Below are positions 1 to 8,561 of a stretch of DNA of 14,660 nucleotides, piece by piece. The notes under the pieces were generated by a model that made no database searches, was not told the DNA's origin, and saw nothing but the letters and a program-made list of their open reading frames with translations. The stretch's first letter is position 1. Each line of letters begins with the position of its first letter. The stretch comes from Planctomycetota bacterium (lineage in GTDB: Bacteria; Planctomycetota; Phycisphaerae; Sedimentisphaerales; Anaerohalosphaeraceae), in assembly GCA_019456245.1 (NCBI GenBank), contig VRUF01000008.1, forward strand, positions 16,773-31,432, in the 5' to 3' direction. The translations under genes and the position numbers were made by a program.

Positions 1-1
1 C

Positions 2-265
2 TGGGGTGGATATGTATGGCTCTATAAAAAAATGGTTAGAAATGGGATTACACAGGTCAACAAGGTATCCTCAGGTGTCATGATGCTGGACATGTCAAAA
101 GGTGCATGGAGTTTCATAAGAAACAACAGTAGCGTTGGCGAAACGGCTATTGATGTTATCGGTGTCAAGCAGACCTACTGGCATTACAACGCTTTAATGG
201 ACGACTTAAGTGTGGAAACGCCCGTGCCAAAACCTTCCAGGGACGACCGTGAAATTTGTCAATAG
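2..265 (+). CDS. C-terminal fragment of a carbohydrate-binding-like protein (partial, 5' end outside window)
   Basis: The reading frame is open from base 2 to a TAG at 263-265, giving about 87 residues with the start outside the window. I do not recognise the family firmly. The fragment has beta-sandwich character and ends its folded part with YNALMDDLSVE. That resembles the 'DDVSV' strand that often closes carbohydrate-binding or LamG-like modules; this is an inference. After the TAG the same frame stays open for 16 more codons (LWGMDTWITGDPPIDW) to a second TAG at 314-316. This extra stretch resembles the WLTAEPSSDI end of a dockerin-like repeat in the GH5 protein of this window, so the first TAG may be a nonsense mutation or a sequence error. 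No catalytic motif is visible. It is convergent with the sulfatase gene. Confidence 0.55.
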   Translation, partial: WGGYVWLYKKMVRNGITQVNKVSSGVMMLDMSKGAWSFIRNNSSVGETAIDVIGVKQTYWHYNALMDDLSVETPVPKPSRDDREICQ

Positions 266-339
266 CTTTGGGGGATGGACACATGGATTACAGGTGACCC
301 TCCGATCGACTGGTAGCCGCCGGGCCAACGCACAACAGG

Positions 340-370
340 AAAAAAGCGAGCACGAAAAATTAAATTGCTC
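340..370 (-). terminator. Weak candidate intrinsic terminator after the sulfatase gene
   Basis: Read on the minus strand, GAGCA (370-366) can pair with TGCTC (352-348) across a 13-base AT-rich loop. It is followed by GC and then six T (345-340). The stem is only 5 bp and its first base is inside the sulfatase stop codon, so this is a weak call based only on geometry. Confidence 0.25.
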
Positions 371-1850
371 TAGCGGTTAGGTGTAGGCATTTTTGCGTCC
401 ACATCTTTTCGCCACTTCTCAAGCATGGCTTTTAATTCCCCGGCTTTTTTTGGCAGCTTTTCGGAAAGGTCGTTTTTTTCACCGATATCTTTTTTGAGGT
501 TATAAAGTTCGATTGAACCATCTATATAATTGGCGATAAGTTTATAATCGCCTGTTCGAACAGCCCCGCCGGGGAAACCGCCCTGATTCCCATAATGCGG
601 ATAATGCCAATAGATCGCTTTGCGACCGAGAGATTTTCCGCCTCGTAGCAATGGCCCAAGGCTCACCCCATCGACATGTTGCTCCCGCATCTGCTCAAGC
701 CCTGCCATTTCAAGCATAGTAGGATAAAAATCTGTACTGATAACTGTTTCCCCGCAAACGCTCCCCCCTTTGTCACACCCGGCCATTTGATCATCATAGG
801 TTCGCGTATACCGCCTTCATACAACCAGCCCTTGCCCCCTCGTAGTGGCAAATTAGAAGTTGGATGTCTTCCAGACGTTGAAAGCCCACCGTTATCTGAC
901 ATGAATATTACCACCGTATTGTCATCCAGATCAAGCTCCCTTAACGTGTCCAGCACTTTGCCGCACGCCTGATCCATTGCATCGACCATCCCGGCATAAA
1001 TGGGATGATCCTGAACATGCCGAACCTTTCGCGAGCCTTCTCTGCCCCATTCGGTTTTGAGCCCGAGTTTATTTCTCTTTGCGAGATACTTTTGTTTAAG
1101 ATCATCGCGGCTTACCAAAGGAGTGTGTACCGAATAAAAAGACAGGTATGCCAGAAATGGTTTTTCCTTATTTTCTTTGATAAACTTAACAGTTTCAGTT
1201 GCAAGCCTATCCGGAAGATGCTCATTTTTGGGCCCGTCTTCCAAACGCGGATTCCCATAAGGCACAAAATATTTACCGGGACCATAGGGCCCGCCCCTGG
1301 ACCAGCCGCCTTTGTTAACATCAAAACCCTGACGTTCGGGCCAATACTCTTCGCTGGGGCCAAGGTGCCATTTACCCGCAAAAAACGTGCTGTAATCGGC
1401 ACGGCTGAGAGCTTCGGCAATAGTAACCTCTTCCAAAGGGAGCCGGTCAACATAAGCTGCCGGCAGCACAGGTTTAATTCTATTTTTAGGATTCCCCGGC
1501 TGCGCAGCGCCAAACCAGTCTGTAGTATCCATACGTGCCGGATACTTACCCGCCATTATACTTGCCCTGGTCGGCGAGCACACAGGACACGCTGCATAAG
1601 CATTCGTAAACCGCATTGCCTCACGTCCAAGCCGGTCGAGATTAGGTGTTTCATAGAACGAACTGCCGAAGCACCCAATATCTCTCCACCCCAGGTCATC
1701 GACAAGAAGGAACACAAAATTAGGTCGTTTGGCAGGTTTTTTGGAACCCGCTCCCGAAACACAACCACTTAAACTTCCACCCGCCAGCCCAGCCGACAAC
1801 AAACCGATAGTTTTAAGAAAACCCCTGCGTGTTTCAAAATATTGCAACAT
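370..1850 (-). CDS. Formylglycine-dependent S1-family sulfatase, Tat-exported lipoprotein, interrupted by one frameshift
   Basis: Sulfatase of the arylsulfatase A-like (S1) family, hydrolysing a sulfate ester on a carbohydrate outside the cytoplasm. The N-terminus has a twin-arginine motif TRRGFLK (R8, R9), a hydrophobic stretch and a lipobox LSGC (C30), so a Tat-exported lipoprotein is likely. Metal-binding D51 and D52 lie in LLVDDLGW. The formylglycine motif is C91-S-P-T-R95 within VCSPTRASIMAG, the cysteine type that needs FGE or anSME maturation. MSDNGG, LRGGKGWLYEGGIREP and a C-terminal TGDYKLI segment complete the fold. The frame breaks at a run of six C on the + strand (763-768): the first frame runs 1850-663 and the second covers 786-370. 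Adding one G there joins KWPGVTKGG to SVCGETVISTDFYPT, giving about 493 residues, a normal family length. The ATG at 1850 is preceded by AAGGTGAAG. The exact sulfated sugar cannot be read from sequence. Confidence 0.9.
763..768 (-). other. Frameshift site in sulfatase gene (G6 homopolymer)
   Basis: On the coding strand the run reads AAG GGG GGA GCG in the first frame, whereas the conserved protein continues in the -1 frame as GGG AGC GTT. One missing G explains it. The string G-GGG-GGA also has the X-XXY-YYZ form of a -1 slippery heptamer, so programmed slippage cannot be excluded, although I see no clear stimulatory structure. Confidence 0.8.
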
Positions 1851-1902
1851 AGCTCTTCACCTTAAAAGATTAAAAACATAATTCAGCCCCTACGACACCA
1901 AA

Positions 1903-1931
1903 ATCTTACTAAAATCACCTTGAACTGTCAA
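1903..1931 (-). promoter_or_regulatory. Sigma70-like promoter of the sulfatase gene, with the shared TTGACA-GTTCAA element
   Basis: On the minus strand TTGACA (1931-1926) is followed after exactly 17 bases by TAAGAT (1908-1903). This gives a predicted start near 1896 and a leader of about 45 bases. The -35 box is part of the near-palindrome TTGA-N4-TCAA (1920-1931), which lies midway between the divergent sulfatase and beta-galactosidase genes and could serve both. Confidence 0.55.
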
Positions 1932-2009
1932 AGAAATAATAATCACTTGCTAAATTCGTGTTTTTGCTTTAAGGCTATACCCTGAACATTACTTTCAAAA
2001 GGAATTGAT

Positions 2010-5000
2010 ATGACTCACAAGAAATTGGGATTAGCCTGTTTTGTTTTTATTGTTATAAGTGTATTAATGGTCGGCTGCTTGGGAAAAAATGTACCGACGA
2101 CTCTTTCGGTAACTTCCGTGATGGACTGGGAAAATCCTGCGATAACTGGGCTAAACAAAGAGCCTGCCCACTGCACGCTAACACCTTTTGATAATATAAC
2201 ACAGGCTATCGAAGCAAACGCAAAGAGTTCTGCAAATTATAAATCACTCAACGGCAAATGGAAGTTTAACTGGTCAAAGGACCCGCAGTCAAGGCCCGTT
2301 GATTTTTACAAAAATGGCTATGACATCAGCCGATGGAGACGGATCGATGTTCCGGGCAACTGGCAGTTGCAGGGTTACGGTACCCCGCTTTATTCAAATA
2401 TAAAATACCCGTTTGCCAAAAACCCTCCAAAAGTCACCGACACACCGCCAGACGATTTTACCAATTTCGATGCGCGCAATCCCGTCGGGTCATACCGCAG
2501 TGAATTTACCATTGCCAAATCGTGGGGCAAGCGAGAGGTCTTTATCGTATTTGACGGAGTCGATTCTGCATTCTATCTCTGGCTCAACGGCAAAAAGGTC
2601 GGATATAGTCAGGGCAGCCGAACGCCTGCAGAATTTAACATCACAAAATATCTTAACAAGGGCAAAAACTCGCTGGCTCTAGAGGTTTATCGCTACAGCG
2701 ACGGTTCCTATCTGGAGGACCAGGACTTCTGGCGTTTGAGTGGTATCTTCAGGGATGTATACCTGTATTCAACACCAAAACTCCATATCAGGGATTTCTT
2801 TGCAGAACAGAATCTTGATAACCAATACAAAAACGCAACACTTGACCTGACTGTCAATGTCATGAACTATTCAAAGGCCTCTGCCAAATCAGCGAAAATA
2901 TCTGCGGTCCTCTTTGATTCAAACGGCAAAAAGGTGACAGGTTCTCAGATGTCTGCCGAACAGACCGATCTAAAAGCCGCCCGGGACTCCGTTTATCGAT
3001 TAAGCGCAACGATCCAAAATCCGCTGAAGTGGTCCGCCGAGACCCCTAACCTTTATAAGCTGGTCATTGAGCTTAAAGATTCTGCCTCCACCACGATCGA
3101 AGCGGTCAGTACAAACATAGGTTTTCGAAAAGTTGAGATAATCGATGGAACTCTCCGCGTCAACGGAAAGTACATCTACGTCAAAGGTGTAAACCGCCAT
3201 GAGCATGACCCCGACACAGGCCACACCATCAGCAAAGAGTTGATGATAAAAGACATCCGTCTCATGAAGCAGCACAATATCAATACCGTCCGAACCAGCC
3301 ATTACCCCAACGATCCGTTGTGGTATGATCTTTGCGACCGATACGGCCTGTACGTCATAGACGAGGCAAATGTCGAATCGCATGGAATGCGATATGGCGA
3401 AGATTCGCTGTCAAAAAAACCAGACTGGCTGAAAGTACACATGGATAGAACCGTCGCAATGGTCGAACGTGACAAGAATCATCCGAGTATTATTATCTGG
3501 TCCCTCGGTAACGAGGCCGGAGACGGAATGAACACTCAAGCGACCAGCAAATGGGTCCATGAAAGGGATACGTCACGACCGGTCCAGTATGAGCTGGCCA
3601 AAGATCGTCCGCACACAGACATTATCTGCCCGATGTACGCGCTAATTCCAACGCTAATCAAATACGCACAAAAGCCTCAAACCAGGCCAATGATTCTCTG
3701 CGAATACGCTCACGCAATGGGCAACAGCGTCGGCAATTTACAGGATTACTGGGATGCGATTGAAAAGTACAAGTATCTCCAGGGCGGGTGTATCTGGGAC
3801 TGGGTGGACCAGGGAATTCGAAAGACGGATCCGAAAACAGGCAAAGAGTTCTGGGCGTACGGCGGGGATTTTGGCGATGTCCCTAACGATGGAAACTTCT
3901 GCATCAATGGCCTGGTCCAGCCCGACCGCAAACCGAATCCGCATCTCAATGAAGTCAAGAAGGTTTATCAGGAAATCAAGGTCGAAGCTGTTGATATGAA
4001 AAAAGGCGAATTTAAAATTCACAATAAATACGACTTTATTAATCTGATGGGATACGTAAATCTAAACTGGAATCTCACGGCCGATGGCCTCACGATCCAG
4101 CAGGGAGCCGTACAGAATATAAATGTAAAACCGGATTTAACTGGTGATATTATTTTGCCTTATGACTCATCGGCGTTCTCTGCTGAGAAGGAATATCTTT
4201 TGATAGTAAGTTTTGTTCTCGCAAGCGATCACCTTTGGGCTCCGAAGGGGCACACTGTAGCATGGGATCAGTTTGCGTTGTCTTCACCTGACCCAAGTAC
4301 AGCAATTCCGCCCGCAAATGTCGCGCCTGTGGACCTTTCGGAAAATGAAAAAGCAATAACTGTTACAGGAAAGGATTTTGCTGTCATATTTGACAAAGAC
4401 TCCGCCACGCTTTCATCCTTTAAGGCAGGCGGCAAAGAACTGATGAAATCGGCTCTGGTACCGAATTTCTGGCGTGTTCCCACAGATAACGACGGAGGAG
4501 TTAATGCTGGCGGAAGCAAAATGCCGAAAAGGCTTGGGATATGGAAAAATGCGGGACGCGACAGGAAAGAAGTCGTCATAAACGCAAAGAAAATCGATCA
4601 AGGCTGCGTGGAACTTACCGTTAAATGCATCGTAGATGCCAAACAGAGTACTTTTGAAAGTCGCTATTCGATCTATGGCAGCGGAGAAATAGTCGTCCAT
4701 AATACCCTCACGCCGGATTCTGATCTGCCGAACATTCCACGCGTCGGTATGCAGATGACGGTTGCCCAATCACTTGATAATATGAAATGGTACGGCAGGG
4801 GGCCGCATGAATCTTACTGGGACAGAAAGACTTCCGCTGCCGTTGGGATTTATTCCCAAAGCGTTTCTAATCCGCCGCATCAGTATGTAAAGCCGCAGGA
4901 AAACGGCAATAAAACCGATGTGCGATGGATGACCATTACCGATGAAAACGGTTTCGGTTTGCTCGTTACGGGTATGCCGTTGTTAAGTGTCAGCGCCTGG

Positions 5001-5198
5001 CCATATTCGATGCAGGATCTCGCTGATGCCGAACACCCCTATGAATTGCCTCACAGAGATTTTATTACGCTTAATATTGATTACAGGCAGATGGGTGTCG
5101 GCGGTGACAATAGCTGGGGAAAACGAACGCATCCCGAATACACGTTACCGGCAAAAAAGTATGAATATCAGTTTAGCATAAAGGCTCTTGTTCGGTGA
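2010..5198 (+). CDS. GH2 beta-galactosidase, LacZ-type, lipoprotein
   Basis: Retaining exo-beta-galactosidase of family GH2, releasing terminal beta-galactose from oligosaccharides outside the cytoplasm. The N-terminus is a Sec signal with a lipobox-like VGC (C23). The order is the full five-domain LacZ plan over 1062 residues: sugar-binding jelly roll (about 60-265, with VPGNWQLQGYGTPLY), Ig-like domain (about 267-370), TIM barrel (about 375-665), linking domain, and a C-terminal super-sandwich containing FWRVPTDNDGG and WYGRGPHESYWDR. The acid/base is E502 in WSLGNEAG and the nucleophile is E565 in ILCEYAHAMGNS; DEANVESHGM carries the metal-site residues. The ATG at 2010 follows AAAAGGA (1997-2003) at good spacing. 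The gene is divergent from the sulfatase and converges on the beta-helix gene. The five-domain architecture favours beta-galactosidase over beta-glucuronidase or mannosidase; the natural substrate may be a plant or algal galactan side chain. Confidence 0.93.
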   Translation: MTHKKLGLACFVFIVISVLMVGCLGKNVPTTLSVTSVMDWENPAITGLNKEPAHCTLTPFDNITQAIEANAKSSANYKSLNGKWKFNWSKDPQSRPVDFYKNGYDISRWRRIDVPGNWQLQGYGTPLYSNIKYPFAKNPPKVTDTPPDDFTNFDARNPVGSYRSEFTIAKSWGKREVFIVFDGVDSAFYLWLNGKKVGYSQGSRTPAEFNITKYLNKGKNSLALEVYRYSDGSYLEDQDFWRLSGIFRDVYLYSTPKLHIRDFFAEQNLDNQYKNATLDLTVNVMNYSKASAKSAKISAVLFDSNGKKVTGSQMSAEQTDLKAARDSVYRLSATIQNPLKWSAETPNLYKLVIELKDSASTTIEAVSTNIGFRKVEIIDGTLRVNGKYIYVKGVNRHEHDPDTGHTISKELMIKDIRLMKQHNINTVRTSHYPNDPLWYDLCDRYGLYVIDEANVESHGMRYGEDSLSKKPDWLKVHMDRTVAMVERDKNHPSIIIWSLGNEAGDGMNTQATSKWVHERDTSRPVQYELAKDRPHTDIICPMYALIPTLIKYAQKPQTRPMILCEYAHAMGNSVGNLQDYWDAIEKYKYLQGGCIWDWVDQGIRKTDPKTGKEFWAYGGDFGDVPNDGNFCINGLVQPDRKPNPHLNEVKKVYQEIKVEAVDMKKGEFKIHNKYDFINLMGYVNLNWNLTADGLTIQQGAVQNINVKPDLTGDIILPYDSSAFSAEKEYLLIVSFVLASDHLWAPKGHTVAWDQFALSSPDPSTAIPPANVAPVDLSENEKAITVTGKDFAVIFDKDSATLSSFKAGGKELMKSALVPNFWRVPTDNDGGVNAGGSKMPKRLGIWKNAGRDRKEVVINAKKIDQGCVELTVKCIVDAKQSTFESRYSIYGSGEIVVHNTLTPDSDLPNIPRVGMQMTVAQSLDNMKWYGRGPHESYWDRKTSAAVGIYSQSVSNPPHQYVKPQENGNKTDVRWMTITDENGFGLLVTGMPLLSVSAWPYSMQDLADAEHPYELPHRDFITLNIDYRQMGVGGDNSWGKRTHPEYTLPAKKYEYQFSIKALVR

Positions 5199-5218
5199 TT
5201 TCCAATACCCCGTGACAT

Positions 5219-7429
5219 TTATTTCTCCCATTTTTTCGGGAAGTCCGGCAGCAGCCCGGCATCACTTATATCAAAATTCTTAAAACCAAGTTTCAACGCT
5301 GGAGAACCAGCTTTAACATGGTAATCTCCGTTAGCAGGGTCAACAAACATAGGGTCGGCTAATACCGAATGCTCATCAAAACCAAGATTCTGCCATTCTT
5401 TAAAATTTTTCGCAGAACGGGAAAACTCCGCCGTCCCGCTGAAGACATTGTAATCTATTTCATCAATCCACTTACCTTTATCGGTCTGCAGTAAGATATA
5501 AAAGAAGGTCCAGTCGGAATTCTGCACAACGATATTTCTGGCAAACTTATCGCCGCTGTTTGTATAACTGACATGATAGCTGATACCCCTGTTGGGATTG
5601 ACGAAAATATTGTTTTCTATTATGCGGTGCGAACCATCGCGATTTTGGACGCCGACACCGATGACAACGTTATTGTAAAGATGGAAATTAGCTGAGCCGT
5701 CGTCCATATCAATGCCATAATTGGTGCTATCTTTGCCCATACACAGTGCATCAGTCACGTTTTCACGAATGTAATTGTAACGGTATATCGTTGTAAACTT
5801 GGCATCCTGCTTGACATCTCCGGGGTCATGATAAACACGTCCCTTGTAATGCTTCACGCACCAGTAATGTCCTCTGCCCCACGAGTTGAAAGTTCCGTGG
5901 TCGTTGGTCTCCTGCACCGTATCGTGGACATAATTATATTCAATGATATGCCCGCCCCAGAACGGATCATTTGTGCATATAGCGGCACGCGGCATGTGAT
6001 GAATATGATTGTGACTGATGGTATTTTTCATCGTAATCGCCATGAACACACCAGCCGTCTGCTTGCCGTACACCCCGATGTGGTGCATCACATTGTTCGA
6101 TATCAAACAGTAAGCGGGATAGTCCTCCGGCTCAGGACCAAAACTCCAATGGCTTTTCGCATCGCAGAAAGGACAAGGCATATTCCCATCTTCAATAACA
6201 TGGTGTTTGCCTACCAGGCACACTGCACTATCGCCGGTATAGGTAAAGGTGTTGCCATAAATCCGTATGCGGCGGGCGTGGTGGTCAATATAGATCGCGT
6301 TGCCGCCAACAGAATCGAAAAAGCAGTTCTCAACGGCGCAATCTTCAGCGCCTGTCATAAAAATCGACCCACCCCGATGTATTCCCCAATCGCCGGTGGA
6401 CGGGGTAATATACTCATCTATAAACGTCGCACTGGTGTGGGTAAATCGAAAGTCCTTAAAATAGAGATGCCGAACCGGCTCCTGACGGGAACCCTTGACC
6501 TCGATTAACCGTTTAAGCAGCCCGCCTTCCACCAGGGCACAGCTCAGATCCAGATCAACACCAGGCATGTAATAAAGAATATTTTTTTCCTTATCGAGGT
6601 ACCATTCGCCGGGTGCGTCCAGTTCTTCAAATACATTATCAACAAAGAAATGTGAACCTTTGCGGAGTTTAGTCCCGAAGAAGTCACGCGAAGAAGTACG
6701 CAGTAAAGCGGTCTGCCACCCACCCTCACCAAGCTTTACGGTGTGACTGTCCCAATCAACCGACTTGACCCGAAACTGAAAGTTGTTCCAGTAAGAACCA
6801 GGAAAAATGTGGACAATAGCATCGCTCGGATTGGCCCATCTTTTCGTTGTGAACGTCTCTGGGTCGTAAGTAAACCCTCTTCCAGCTACTCCGGTGGTGT
6901 TCAAATAGCCACCCTCGCCCATCAGGGGTACGTCAGGGTCGTAGTTGGGATAGCGCGCACGCATCTGCCGTTTCCCATTGATGAAAAACTGGTTAAAGTC
7001 CATCCCGCTCGGCACGGAGCACTTCATAATCCCGTCACGGTAACTCTCCCATTTCGCCTCAAGTTTTACACCACCGCTAATGGTTGGCTTTTCGCCTGGA
7101 TAGGCCGCATAAGTAATTGGCTGCAGATCCGTACCGGAATCGGCGGCTGTAAATACTAAAGGCCGCGAAAGGTAATACGTTCCTTCCCGCACAAATACAG
7201 TAATAGGTTTTGGAACCTTCTGCTTAAATTCCCGAACTGCGTTCTGCGCTCGTTCAAGTGTCGCAAAGGGCTTCGCTTCTGTGCCTGGGTTACTGTCATC
7301 ACCATCAGGTGCGACATATAAGTTCGGCGAGATAATTGAAGTGTCCAATCCCTCGGCAGAACAAGTAAACGAAAAGCAAAAGATGATAACAACACTGAAA
7401 AAAAAGCTTATTTCCTTATCACGAAACAT
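5219..7429 (-). CDS. Secreted right-handed beta-helix protein, GH141-like glycosidase
   Basis: The 736-residue protein has a Sec signal peptide (MFRDKEISFFFS... to CSA-EG). It then carries YVAPDGDDSNPGT.AKPFATLERAQ, an opening typical of secreted parallel beta-helix polysaccharide enzymes. Next come FVREGTYYLSRPLVF and ITYAAYPGEKPTISGG. From about residue 320 to 640 there are repeated beta-helix turns (for example NAIYIDHHARRIRIYGNTF and NTISHNHIHHM). The C-terminal part has ADPMFVDPANGDYHVKAGSPAL. From memory of the families, this layout best matches GH141, whose members include an alpha-L-fucosidase of rhamnogalacturonan-II breakdown and a xylanase. A pectate-lyase-type role is the alternative. 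A CPFC pair (C419, C422) sits in a loop between helix turns, possibly a small metal or disulfide knuckle. The start is supported by AAAGGAGA just upstream (about 7439-7446). The gene lies 93 bases after the alpha/beta hydrolase gene with no promoter seen between, so co-transcription is likely. Confidence 0.75.
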   Translation of the reverse strand: MFRDKEISFFFSVVIIFCFSFTCSAEGLDTSIISPNLYVAPDGDDSNPGTEAKPFATLERAQNAVREFKQKVPKPITVFVREGTYYLSRPLVFTAADSGTDLQPITYAAYPGEKPTISGGVKLEAKWESYRDGIMKCSVPSGMDFNQFFINGKRQMRARYPNYDPDVPLMGEGGYLNTTGVAGRGFTYDPETFTTKRWANPSDAIVHIFPGSYWNNFQFRVKSVDWDSHTVKLGEGGWQTALLRTSSRDFFGTKLRKGSHFFVDNVFEELDAPGEWYLDKEKNILYYMPGVDLDLSCALVEGGLLKRLIEVKGSRQEPVRHLYFKDFRFTHTSATFIDEYITPSTGDWGIHRGGSIFMTGAEDCAVENCFFDSVGGNAIYIDHHARRIRIYGNTFTYTGDSAVCLVGKHHVIEDGNMPCPFCDAKSHWSFGPEPEDYPAYCLISNNVMHHIGVYGKQTAGVFMAITMKNTISHNHIHHMPRAAICTNDPFWGGHIIEYNYVHDTVQETNDHGTFNSWGRGHYWCVKHYKGRVYHDPGDVKQDAKFTTIYRYNYIRENVTDALCMGKDSTNYGIDMDDGSANFHLYNNVVIGVGVQNRDGSHRIIENNIFVNPNRGISYHVSYTNSGDKFARNIVVQNSDWTFFYILLQTDKGKWIDEIDYNVFSGTAEFSRSAKNFKEWQNLGFDEHSVLADPMFVDPANGDYHVKAGSPALKLGFKNFDISDAGLLPDFPKKWEK

Positions 7430-7522
7430 CGGTTACGTCTCCTTTTTTTACCAATTCACTAACGATCTATTTATTGCTCCCGGGTTCTACGGGCCATTTC
7501 TTAATATGCGAACTCCTGCTCG

Positions 7523-8371
7523 CTATTCTTTGGTGTTTTTCAGAACAAATTCAACAACCGGGGTCGGATCATCGAGGCCGTGTGCGTGTCCGACTGACTT
7601 TTTCACGATAACGGTGATCTCTCCACCGAGGGCTTTGTAGCGTTCTTCGACAATAGCGGTGTTTTCGCTGATGGGTACGATCATATCTATTTCGCCGCAA
7701 ACGTGCAATAGAGGAATACCGGCCTTGGCAAGTGGCTTGAGTTGGTCAATGGGATTTTTCTTGTAGGCGAGGCCTTCTTCTTCAGTCAAACCGTAGGCCT
7801 CTAAGCAGCCTTCCCAGCGGTTGAGCTGGCCGTCCCCAATGCCCTTGCCTCCGGGCCAACTCTTGAAATCAGTGACCGCCGCGTCGGCGTAAATGCTCGA
7901 CACTTTATCGGGATTGGCCGCGGCCCAGTTATAGATGATGAGGCCGCCCCGGCTCATACCTTCCAGCGCAGGACGTTTCGAGAACCCGTGTTTTTCCGTT
8001 AGATATTTGTAGAAAACGTCCCAGCGTTTGACGGCTTTCGGACTGCCAAACAGGTGTGCCACATTGACAAATGCAACATGAAAACCATTCTCCAGGAGCG
8101 TAATCTCTGCTTGAGGTTTATGTCCCCAGAACCGTGCGCGCCAAATCCAGGGTTTGCCTTTGGCAACCTGCCTGGGCGTTACGACGATACACTTCTGATC
8201 GTTATGCTTGAACGTGTACATGTCGTAGCCATGAAAATCCGATTTCACGCCGGGAAACGGTTGTTCCGCCACCATGGTCGCCACGTGGGTACACCCCAGC
8301 AGAACGGTAAGTGTAAGCAACACGAATGCCGCCTTCCAAGCAGTTGTTTTTCGCAGATTTGCCTTGTTCAT
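7523..8371 (-). CDS. Alpha/beta hydrolase lipoprotein, probable carbohydrate esterase
   Basis: Exported serine hydrolase of the alpha/beta fold. From the chosen start (MNKANLRKTTAWK...) there is a lipoprotein signal with lipobox LLGC at C27. The catalytic triad appears to be S140 in the elbow GMSRGG, D229 in CGEIDMIVP, and H262 or H264 in VGHAHG; the order and spacing fit the fold. The segment KPWIWRARFWGH followed by FVNVAHLFG is typical of hydrolases found beside sulfatases and glycosidases in polysaccharide loci. One class of pectin methylesterase (CE19, known from rhamnogalacturonan-II breakdown) is an alpha/beta hydrolase, so an esterase role is plausible but unproven. A longer version from ATG 8410 adds 13 residues. 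I prefer 8371 because it gives a normal signal length and follows AAAGGAG, but 8410 also has an upstream AAGGA. The gene has its own promoter and leads a likely two-gene unit with the beta-helix gene. Confidence 0.8.
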   Translation of the reverse strand: MNKANLRKTTAWKAAFVLLTLTVLLGCTHVATMVAEQPFPGVKSDFHGYDMYTFKHNDQKCIVVTPRQVAKGKPWIWRARFWGHKPQAEITLLENGFHVAFVNVAHLFGSPKAVKRWDVFYKYLTEKHGFSKRPALEGMSRGGLIIYNWAAANPDKVSSIYADAAVTDFKSWPGGKGIGDGQLNRWEGCLEAYGLTEEEGLAYKKNPIDQLKPLAKAGIPLLHVCGEIDMIVPISENTAIVEERYKALGGEITVIVKKSVGHAHGLDDPTPVVEFVLKNTKE

Positions 8372-8382
8372 AAGTCTTATTG

Positions 8383-8389
8383 CTCCTTT
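8383..8389 (-). promoter_or_regulatory. Ribosome binding site deciding the alpha/beta hydrolase start
   Basis: AAAGGAG on the minus strand lies 11 bases before the ATG at 8371. The competing ATG at 8410 has AAGGA about 9 bases upstream. Signal-peptide geometry favours 8371, so the longer reading may be untranslated or an alternative start. Confidence 0.45.
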
Positions 8390-8447
8390 CTGTTTGCCTC
8401 GAGTAGACATAATATGATATCCTTATGTAGACATACTTTGTGTTCCC

Positions 8448-8492
8448 GGTTGGCTCTCCTTTTTCGATATGGAGAGTGTCACACATTCAACC
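8448..8492 (-). other. Predicted two-tier hairpin in the alpha/beta hydrolase leader
   Basis: On the minus strand the outer arms GGTTG-type 5 bp (8492-8488 with 8452-8448) enclose perfect 6-bp inner arms CTCTCC (8476-8471) and GGAGAG (8459-8454). The loop is 11 bases. It lies directly after the predicted transcription start near 8500, in a long leader (about 90-130 bases). A short frame of 23 codons (8494-8423) runs through it without a Shine-Dalgarno sequence. The structure is seen; any function is speculative. Confidence 0.35.
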
Positions 8493-8506
8493 ATGCAAGC
8501 CGAATG

Positions 8507-8535
8507 ATTTTATAAGGATCCGCCTGAAATGTCAA
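8507..8535 (-). promoter_or_regulatory. Sigma70-like promoter of the alpha/beta hydrolase / beta-helix unit
   Basis: TTGACA (minus strand, 8535-8530) is followed after 17 bases by TAAAAT (8512-8507), a 5 of 6 match to the -10 consensus. An A-rich stretch precedes the -35. The bases after the -35 (TTTCAG) resemble the GTTCAA seen at the sulfatase and rhamnosidase genes. Confidence 0.6.
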
Positions 8536-8561
8536 GATTTTCCTTGTTTAGTGGTTTCACT

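Noticed and set aside
1005..1772. 255-codon + strand open frame opposite the sulfatase gene
   Set aside because: It lies wholly antisense to a conserved sulfatase, has no family-like motif and no ribosome binding site; a shadow frame.
5199..5218. Possible bidirectional terminator between the convergent GH2 and beta-helix genes
   Set aside because: Only 20 bases separate the stop codons and they contain no stem with a T-run.
5828..6508. 226-codon + strand open frame opposite the beta-helix gene
   Set aside because: Antisense to a well-supported gene and shows no recognisable domain or signal.
8202..8486. 94-codon minus-strand frame overlapping the alpha/beta hydrolase start
   Set aside because: It overlaps the leader and the signal-peptide coding region in another frame and has no protein-like features.
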